Source of the DNA: Candidatus Latescibacterota bacterium
Lineage (GTDB): Bacteria > JAAXHH01
DNA: 11,673 nt
Direction: 5' to 3'
NCBI GenBank assembly: GCA_022821935.1
Contig: JAJECR010000067.1
Span: 1-11,673, forward strand
A program made the translations under genes and the position numbers. The notes below the pieces were generated by a model, which was given only the letters and a program-made list of their open reading frames with translations, did not search any database and had not been told where the DNA came from. Shown here piece by piece: positions 7,130 to 11,673 of the stretch. Numbering within the stretch: the first letter of the stretch is position 1; each line of letters begins with the position of its first letter.

Positions 7130-8302
7130 ATGGCGAGCATCTACCTGGATCATAATGCGACCACGCCGGTCAGGGCCGAAGTGTTCGATGCGATGGAACC
7201 TTTCTTCAGAGACCGGTTCGGCAACGCATCGAGTATCCACCGGTACGGACAGGATGCGCGTTCGGCCGTAGAAGAGGCGAGGGTCCGGGTGGCCGGCCTG
7301 GTGAACGGACGCCCCGGCGAGATCTATTTCACCAGCGGCGGCACCGAGTCGGACAATCTGGCGCTCAAAGGCATCGCCTACGCCCGCAGGGCGTACGGTA
7401 GCCACATCATCACGACGAACATTGAGCATTCGGCCGTGCTGAACAGTTGCGGGTTTCTCGAACGGGAAGGTTTCGAAGTAACCTATCTTCCCGTGGACGA
7501 CTACGGCCGGGTCGATCCCGGCCAGGTGGCGGACGCCCTGACCGATCAGACGACACTGATCAGCATCATGCATGCGAACAATGAGATCGGCACGGTCCAG
7601 CCCGTGGACGAAATCGGAAGGATCGCCCGGGATAACGGTGTGTGCTTCCACACGGACGCGGTACAGTCCGCCGGCAAGCTGCCCGTCGACGTGGAAGCGA
7701 TGCACGCGGACCTCCTCTCGCTTTCGGGCCACAAGATCTACGGCCCCAAGGGCGTGGGGGCCATCTACATTCGCAAGGGCGTCGAGATCGAACCCACAGC
7801 CCACGGCGGCCATCACGAAAACGACGTGCGGTCCGGGACGGAGAACACCGTGGGTATCGTGGGGCTCGGCAAGGCCGCTGAACTGGCGGCTGAAGAACAG
7901 GAACGCGAATGTCGGAATCTGTCCTGGATGCGCGACAATCTGGAAGCACGCATCCGGGACGAGATCGAAGACGTGCGAGTAAACGGGCACCCGGAATGGC
8001 GCCTGCCCGGCACGTTGAACGCATCCTTCCCCGGCGCGGAAGGCGAATCGCTGATCATGAGCCTCGATCTCGCGGGTATCGCCGTATCCACCGGCTCGGC
8101 CTGCACATCGGGGGCCATAGAACCCTCCCACGTATTGCTGGCGCTGGGCAGGGATCCGCGCACCGCCCTGGGCTCGGTTCGGTTCAGCTTCGGACGCGAC
8201 AATACCATGCGGGACGTGGACTACGTCATGAGCAGGCTGCCCGGCATCGTGTCCCGTCTCCGCGAGGTTTCCGCCGCGTCCGCCGCGCAAGTACCCGTTT
8301 AA
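7130..8302 (+). CDS. nifS: Cysteine desulfurase, NifS/IscS class I
   Basis: 390 residues, the usual length for this PLP enzyme. It converts cysteine to alanine and holds the sulfur as a persulfide for Fe-S assembly and tRNA thiolation. Start ATG at 7130 gives the classic N-terminus YLDHNATTPV; GAAGG lies 11 nt upstream, a slightly long spacing. Visible active-site features are TSGGTESDN (phosphate and cofactor contacts), His100 in NIEHSAV (stacks on PLP), HANNEIG, HTDAVQS, the PLP Schiff-base lysine Lys202 in SLSGHKIYGPKG, RSGTEN, and the mobile-loop nucleophile Cys325 in STGSACTSG. The long extended Cys loop marks class I rather than SufS-type. It heads an operon with the IscU-like gene starting 10 nt downstream, followed by mnmA, so its sulfur probably goes to both. 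No key residue is missing. Confidence 0.97.
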   Translation: MASIYLDHNATTPVRAEVFDAMEPFFRDRFGNASSIHRYGQDARSAVEEARVRVAGLVNGRPGEIYFTSGGTESDNLALKGIAYARRAYGSHIITTNIEHSAVLNSCGFLEREGFEVTYLPVDDYGRVDPGQVADALTDQTTLISIMHANNEIGTVQPVDEIGRIARDNGVCFHTDAVQSAGKLPVDVEAMHADLLSLSGHKIYGPKGVGAIYIRKGVEIEPTAHGGHHENDVRSGTENTVGIVGLGKAAELAAEEQERECRNLSWMRDNLEARIRDEIEDVRVNGHPEWRLPGTLNASFPGAEGESLIMSLDLAGIAVSTGSACTSGAIEPSHVLLALGRDPRTALGSVRFSFGRDNTMRDVDYVMSRLPGIVSRLREVSAASAAQVPV

Positions 8303-8312
8303 GGCGTGTTTC

Positions 8313-8699
8313 ATGTACTCACCCGCCGTAATGGATCACTTTCACTCGCCCCGTAACGTGGGGGATCTACCGGACGCGGACGGCGTGGGCAACGCGGGAA
8401 ACCCCATCAGCGGGAATACCATTGCGTTGTATTTGAAGATCGCGGAAGGGACCGTCACGGACGCGAAGTTCAGGACCTTCGGTTGCGCGGCGTCCATCGC
8501 GGCAAGCAGCATGGTCACCGAATGGGTGATCGGTAGGACGGCCGACGAGGCCGCGTCTATCGAAAACGATACGATCGCGGAGGCCCTGGGCGGTCTTCCG
8601 CCTACCAAGATGCACTGCTCCGCCATGGCCGCGGACGGCGTGCGGACGGCGATCGAGGATTACCGGAGACGCCGGGAAGTAGACGCGAAAGCCCGATAA
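8313..8699 (+). CDS. iscU: IscU-like Fe-S scaffold with altered ligand set
   Basis: 128 residues, the normal IscU length. ATG at 8313 has an AAGGCG Shine-Dalgarno that overlaps the nifS stop, with 6-nt spacing. The family is clear from YSPAVMDHFHSPRNVG at the N-terminus, GNP.SGN at 29-35, DAKFRTFGCAASIAASS at 50-66, VTEWVIGRT at 68-76, and the LPPTKMHCS region ending at residue 103. IscU normally holds a transient [2Fe-2S] or Zn with three cysteines and one aspartate. Cys58 and Cys102 are present. The first conserved cysteine is Ser33 (AGC) and the conserved aspartate is Asn35 (AAT). The IscU LPPVK chaperone-binding motif reads LPPTK. No frameshift or other decay is visible. It may therefore relay sulfur or bind metal differently from canonical IscU. 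Family assignment is firm; classical scaffold activity is doubtful. Confidence 0.92.
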   Translation: MYSPAVMDHFHSPRNVGDLPDADGVGNAGNPISGNTIALYLKIAEGTVTDAKFRTFGCAASIAASSMVTEWVIGRTADEAASIENDTIAEALGGLPPTKMHCSAMAADGVRTAIEDYRRRREVDAKAR

Positions 8700-8700
8700 C

Positions 8701-9981
8701 ATGACGACGAGTACCGAATTGGATCTCAGCAGCGGCTTCGAATTGGAAGGGGTGTGCGATCCGGCCGTCAACCGGCTGCCGCCGGAAGGATCGACGGTCG
8801 TGGTGGCCATGAGCGGCGGCGTGGACAGTTCGGTGGCGGCCGCGATACTCAAAGAGGCGGGTTGCGACGTCATCGGCGTCACCATGCACCTGTGGGACTA
8901 CGACCGCGTGGGCGGCAGTGCGCAATTCGAACACGGCTGCTGCACGGTAGAGGACCGCAACGACGCGCGGGTGGTGGCCGGCAGGCTCGGGATACCCTAC
9001 TACGTGGTGGACTTTCGCGAGGAATTCGAGCGGGGCGTCATATCCAATTTCGTTTCCGAGTACATGCAGGGGCGCACGCCCAATCCCTGCGTGGCCTGCA
9101 ACAGCAGGGTCAAGTTCGGCGTGCTGCTCGACCGGGCCAAGGCGCTCGGCGCAGATTACGTGGCGACCGGGCATTACGCCCGGGTTGTTTTCGAGGAAGA
9201 CACGGGGCGGGGCGGCCAAGCGGGCCAAACCGACCAAGTGGGCCAAGCGGGCCGGGCGGGTCAGGCGGGCCAAGACGGCCGCTATGTTTTGAAACGGGGC
9301 CTCGACGGAAACAAAGATCAATCTTATGCCCTGTGGGAGATGACCCAGGAAGAGCTGGCGCGGATCGTCTTCCCCGTGGGCATGCTCACGAAGGCGCAGA
9401 CCCGGCACGTCGCCGAGAGACTCGCGCCGCGGGTGGCGGACAAAAAGGACAGCTATGAGATCTGCTTCATCCAGGACAGGGGCCATGAAAGATTCCTCCG
9501 GGAATGGACGGCGAAGCACCCTGTGGATGCGGAAGATGGACTGCTGTCCATAGAAGATCCCATTCGGCCGGGACCGATCTTGGACACGGACGGCCGTTTC
9601 CTTGGAGAACACCGGGGACATCCCCTCTACACGATCGGACAGCGGAAGGGACTCGGACTGGCTGCCGGACGGCCGGTGTACGTGGTCGACATCCAACCCG
9701 ATACGAACACGATCGTGGTGGGCGACGACGAGGATCTCCGCCGCGACCGGCTCATCGCGGACGGGGTCAGTTGGCAGTCCATGGAAGTACCGACGGGGGA
9801 AGTCCACGGACAGGCCAAGATCCGGTACCGGCAGGAAGCGACGCCCGCGGTCATTACGCCGGTCGAGCCAGGCGTCGCGCAAGTTGTCTTCGAACATCCC
9901 CAGCGGGCGGTTACGCCGGGACAGTCGGTCGTCTTCTACGACGGCGAGACGGTTCTGGGAGGCGGCATCATACGCGAATGA
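8701..9981 (+). CDS. mnmA: tRNA-specific 2-thiouridylase MnmA
   Basis: 426 residues. It makes 2-thiouridine at wobble U34 of Lys, Glu and Gln tRNAs, activating the base with ATP and inserting sulfur supplied ultimately by NifS. The PP-loop SGGVDSS is at 38-44. The catalytic segment NPCVACN contains Cys130 and Cys133, and the second catalytic cysteine is Cys255 in SYEICF. TGHYAR (His158), NKDQSY (around 205-209) and YTIGQRKGLG are family signatures, followed by the C-terminal beta-barrel. Cys80-Cys81 (HGCC) is an extra pair. The protein is longer than the usual 350-380 for two reasons. It has 36 residues before the first core methionine, and a repetitive insert at 172-192. The ATG at 8701 lies 1 nt after the iscU stop but lacks a good Shine-Dalgarno. 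A GTG at 8800 with GGAAGGA 9 nt upstream would give the conventional N-terminus, so the true start is open. Confidence 0.96.
   Translation: MTTSTELDLSSGFELEGVCDPAVNRLPPEGSTVVVAMSGGVDSSVAAAILKEAGCDVIGVTMHLWDYDRVGGSAQFEHGCCTVEDRNDARVVAGRLGIPYYVVDFREEFERGVISNFVSEYMQGRTPNPCVACNSRVKFGVLLDRAKALGADYVATGHYARVVFEEDTGRGGQAGQTDQVGQAGRAGQAGQDGRYVLKRGLDGNKDQSYALWEMTQEELARIVFPVGMLTKAQTRHVAERLAPRVADKKDSYEICFIQDRGHERFLREWTAKHPVDAEDGLLSIEDPIRPGPILDTDGRFLGEHRGHPLYTIGQRKGLGLAAGRPVYVVDIQPDTNTIVVGDDEDLRRDRLIADGVSWQSMEVPTGEVHGQAKIRYRQEATPAVITPVEPGVAQVVFEHPQRAVTPGQSVVFYDGETVLGGGIIRE
9214..9276 (+). repeat. In-frame 9-nt tandem repeat inside mnmA (7 units)
   Basis: Seven consecutive 9-nt units resemble GGCCAAGCG and encode Gly-Gln-Ala-like triplets: GQA, GQT, DQV, GQA, GRA, GQA, GQD (residues 172-192). 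The period equals three codons, so copy changes keep the frame. It lies between the TGHYAR motif and the YVLKRG strand, where the E. coli enzyme has only a short loop. The divergence between units suggests the array is not brand new. Confidence 0.85.
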
Positions 9982-9988
9982 GGTTGTT

Positions 9989-11002
9989 ATGCGCGTCGAC
10001 AAGGCGCCCCAGCGCGTTTCGCGCGGTCTACGGTCCTGGTGCCTTGGATTGGTCAGCGGCGTGCTTCTGCTGCTGCCGAGCCTCGGAACCGGCGCTGAAG
10101 AGTCCGTGAGAGTCGCCCCGGGCGTTCGATTTACGTTTGAACCCGCCGACGCGCCCTTCGTGGATCACGTGCTGGGCATCGTGCGCGAGGCGTCTCCGCA
10201 CCTGCGCGCCACGCTGGGCCTGCCCGCCGCTGATACCATCCATATCCATATCGCCCCCACGCAGGAAGCCTTTCTGACCTACACGCCCGGCGCCATACCC
10301 GACTGGGGCGCGGGTTACGCCGTGCCCGACCGAAGGCTTGTCGTACTCAGGTCCCCCCGGATTACCGGTACGTATGACGGTTCCACCGAGCTCGTGGTGC
10401 ACGAACTGGCCCACGTGATGCTGCACAGCGCGCTTCGCGGCGTGGATATACCTCGCTGGCTGGACGAGGGATTCGCCATGCACATGGCGCGGGAATGGGG
10501 ATTCTGGGACCGGGCATCCCTGGTGGTCGCCGTTGTTTCGGGAAACCTGGTCTCCCTGGGCGCCATCCAGGGTGTGAACACGTTTCCCGAACATCGGGCC
10601 CAACTGGCTTACCAGGAAAGCGCCCTCGCCGTGCAGTACATACTTCGGCGATACGGTGAAGCGGGACTGCACACCCTGTTCGACCGCCTGAGGCTGACCG
10701 GCTCCATCGACCAGGCCTGTTTCGACGCCTTCGGCGTGAGTATCGTGGGTTTCGAGCGGGACTGGCTGGCGTACATGGAACGTAATTACGGCTGGCGCAT
10801 GGTACTCGGAGAAAGCCTGACTATCGTGATCGCGCCGCTGTTCGGCGTACTATGTCTTCTCGCGTTCCTGCAGATCCGAAGGCGAAGGAAGGCCACGCTG
10901 CGTCGCTGGGCGCGTGAGGAGGTGGACGACTGGCATTCGGACGAAGACGACTGGCGCAGGAAGAATGAGGAATGGATCATGTCCAGAGAGCGGGATGACT
11001 GA
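9989..11002 (+). CDS. Membrane-anchored peptidase MA-type metalloprotease
   Basis: 337 residues from ATG at 9989, which has GAGG 5 nt upstream overlapping the mnmA stop. The frame stays open further upstream inside mnmA, but that part is a shadow of mnmA. The N-terminus (RGLRSWCLGLVSGVLLLLPSLGTGA) is a signal peptide with likely cleavage near residue 36. The zinc-peptidase motif HELAH is at 138-142 (His138, Glu139, His142), with the third ligand Glu160 in PRWLDEGFA, the spacing typical of the peptidase MA gluzincin-type group. One C-terminal transmembrane helix (about 277-296) precedes an Arg-rich stop-transfer stretch (RRRRK) and a charged tail with Trp at 307, 315, 322 and 329. Predicted topology is a periplasmic protease domain tethered to the inner membrane with a short cytoplasmic tail. 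Substrate unknown. It shares no evident pathway with mnmA; cotranscription looks likely. Confidence 0.88.
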   Translation: MRVDKAPQRVSRGLRSWCLGLVSGVLLLLPSLGTGAEESVRVAPGVRFTFEPADAPFVDHVLGIVREASPHLRATLGLPAADTIHIHIAPTQEAFLTYTPGAIPDWGAGYAVPDRRLVVLRSPRITGTYDGSTELVVHELAHVMLHSALRGVDIPRWLDEGFAMHMAREWGFWDRASLVVAVVSGNLVSLGAIQGVNTFPEHRAQLAYQESALAVQYILRRYGEAGLHTLFDRLRLTGSIDQACFDAFGVSIVGFERDWLAYMERNYGWRMVLGESLTIVIAPLFGVLCLLAFLQIRRRRKATLRRWAREEVDDWHSDEDDWRRKNEEWIMSRERDD

Positions 11003-11016
11003 TCGTTTTCGCCACC

Positions 11017-11061
11017 GGAACTGGATAGGAACTGGAATATCCAGCGTAATGAGCGTAATGA
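11017..11061 (+). repeat. Two short tandem duplications in the protease-acyltransferase spacer
   Basis: The 86-bp gap contains GGAACTGGA twice with an 11-nt period (starting 11017 and 11028), then a perfect GCGTAATGA doublet (11044-11052 and 11053-11061). A small inverted repeat, CTGGA-ATA-TCCAG, sits at 11032-11044. There is no U-run and no clear promoter, so the acyltransferase is probably read from the upstream operon. These look like replication-slippage duplications. Confidence 0.6.
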
Positions 11062-11088
11062 ATGTGCGCGCATGAGAATCCGTTTCGA

Positions 11089-11673
11089 ATGAAACTTTCG
11101 CACCTGGCCGAATACGCGGGACTTCGGCTGCTGATGTCACTGACAAGGCGGCTTTCTCCTGTCCGGGCAACGCGGGTGGGCGAAATACTGGGAGACCTGG
11201 CCTTTCACGTGATCGGTACGAGGAGAGCACTGGTCATGGAGCACCTGGCCCGAGTCTACGGGGAAACCGGGGATTCGGAAAAACTCCGGGCCATGTCCCG
11301 TTCCATTTACCGCCAGTTGGGCCGGACAGCCGTGGAACATGCCCGGGTGCTCTCCGGGAGGAAGACGGACCTGCAGAACCGTCTGACCATCTCAGGCGAG
11401 GACAACATCGCCCGCGCCAGCCGAGGGGGCCGCGGGGTCATTCTGATCACCGGCCATTTCGGTTACTGGGAGTTGCTTGGCGCGACGGTCGCCTTGCTCG
11501 GTTATCCCATTACCGTCGTCGCGAAGAAGCTGCACAATCCCGCCGTCAACCGATTGATGCACGCGGGACGCGAGCGACTGGGCATGGCGGTGACCTCCAT
11601 GGAATCGGCGCCGTCCGCGATCCTGAAGGCGCTGCGGCGCAACGAGTGTGTCGGGCTGCTCGCGGACCAGGAC
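11089..11673 (+). CDS. LpxL/HtrB-family lipid A acyltransferase, N-terminal part
   Basis: 195 residues, running off the window end without a stop. Members of this family (COG1560-type) transfer fatty acyl chains onto lipid A precursors, or related lysolipids, at the inner-membrane cytoplasmic face. The N-terminal region (EYAGLRLLMSLTRRLSP) is the usual membrane-anchoring helix, followed by the VMEHLARVYG segment that corresponds to the conserved N-NL helix. The catalytic HX4(D/E) motif is GHFGYWE with His123 and Glu128. The Gly-rich stretch RGVILITGHFG and the later ECVGLLADQD also match the family. ATG at 11089 gives the conventional N-terminus MKLSHLAEY. An in-frame ATG at 11062 would add nine residues, and neither has a strong Shine-Dalgarno. 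It supports a diderm cell with lipopolysaccharide-like lipids, though the exact acceptor cannot be told. Confidence 0.92.
   Translation, partial: MKLSHLAEYAGLRLLMSLTRRLSPVRATRVGEILGDLAFHVIGTRRALVMEHLARVYGETGDSEKLRAMSRSIYRQLGRTAVEHARVLSGRKTDLQNRLTISGEDNIARASRGGRGVILITGHFGYWELLGATVALLGYPITVVAKKLHNPAVNRLMHAGRERLGMAVTSMESAPSAILKALRRNECVGLLADQD

Noticed and set aside
6916..7155. 79-codon plus-strand frame in the nifS upstream region
   Set aside because: It spans the promoter, runs out of phase into nifS and shows no recognisable product or good Shine-Dalgarno.
6938..8314. 458-codon open frame on the minus strand across nifS
   Set aside because: It is the exact antisense of a textbook cysteine desulfurase. 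Its translation is Arg/His/Val-rich without any family motif, as expected from stop-poor antisense frames in GC-rich DNA. It also covers the nifS promoter.
9602..9988. Upstream extension of the metalloprotease frame into mnmA
   Set aside because: The frame is open by chance. A proper Shine-Dalgarno, ATG and signal peptide begin at 9989, and the extension overlaps conserved mnmA coding sequence in another frame.
8602..10002. 466-codon open frame on the minus strand across mnmA
   Set aside because: Antisense shadow of mnmA with no recognisable domain; the repeated segment and codon bias are explained by the plus-strand gene.

Overview
This is a GC-rich window with tightly packed genes from a Gram-negative (diderm) bacterium. 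Evidence for a diderm is an RND-type exporter, a lipoprotein with a lipobox, a lipid A-type acyltransferase and a GT9-like protein. Long TPR/GWxTD-domain proteins are known mainly from Acidobacteriota, Gemmatimonadota, Latescibacterota, Bacteroidota and relatives. That points to an uncultured member of that broad group, but the exact phylum is an inference I cannot test here.

Layout. Positions 1-309 (+) hold the C-terminal end of an RND efflux pump inner-membrane subunit. Convergent to it is a minus-strand block, read right to left: a lipoprotein (6747-6118), a short GT9-like protein that appears to lack the C-terminal half of the fold (6050-5400), and two tandem paralogous secreted TPR/GWxTD proteins (5289-2776 and 2736-364). 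A 68-nt imperfect hairpin lies in the leader of the first GWxTD gene. The block looks like a cell-envelope module of unknown function.

A 382-bp divergent intergenic region (6748-7129) carries a convincing sigma70-type promoter that drives the plus-strand block. That block is a NifS/IscS-type cysteine desulfurase (7130-8302), an IscU-like scaffold (8313-8699), the tRNA 2-thiouridylase MnmA (8701-9981), a membrane-anchored peptidase MA-type metalloprotease (9989-11002) and the start of an LpxL/HtrB-family acyltransferase (11089 to window end). The first three make a coherent sulfur path: NifS takes sulfur from cysteine, the IscU-like protein handles sulfur or Fe-S, and MnmA puts sulfur on U34 of tRNA. 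Gaps of 10, 1 and 7 nt imply one translationally coupled transcript.

The most unusual points are these. The IscU-like protein has lost the first cluster-ligand cysteine and the neighbouring aspartate (Ser33 and Asn35 instead). MnmA carries a 63-nt in-frame tandem repeat encoding GQA-like triplets, and it has a CxxC plus a distal Cys at the active site. The GWxTD paralogs share a degenerate PWDRRG signature. The GWxTD leader hairpin is also unusual. I found no CRISPR array, tRNA, rRNA, insertion sequence or phage gene.
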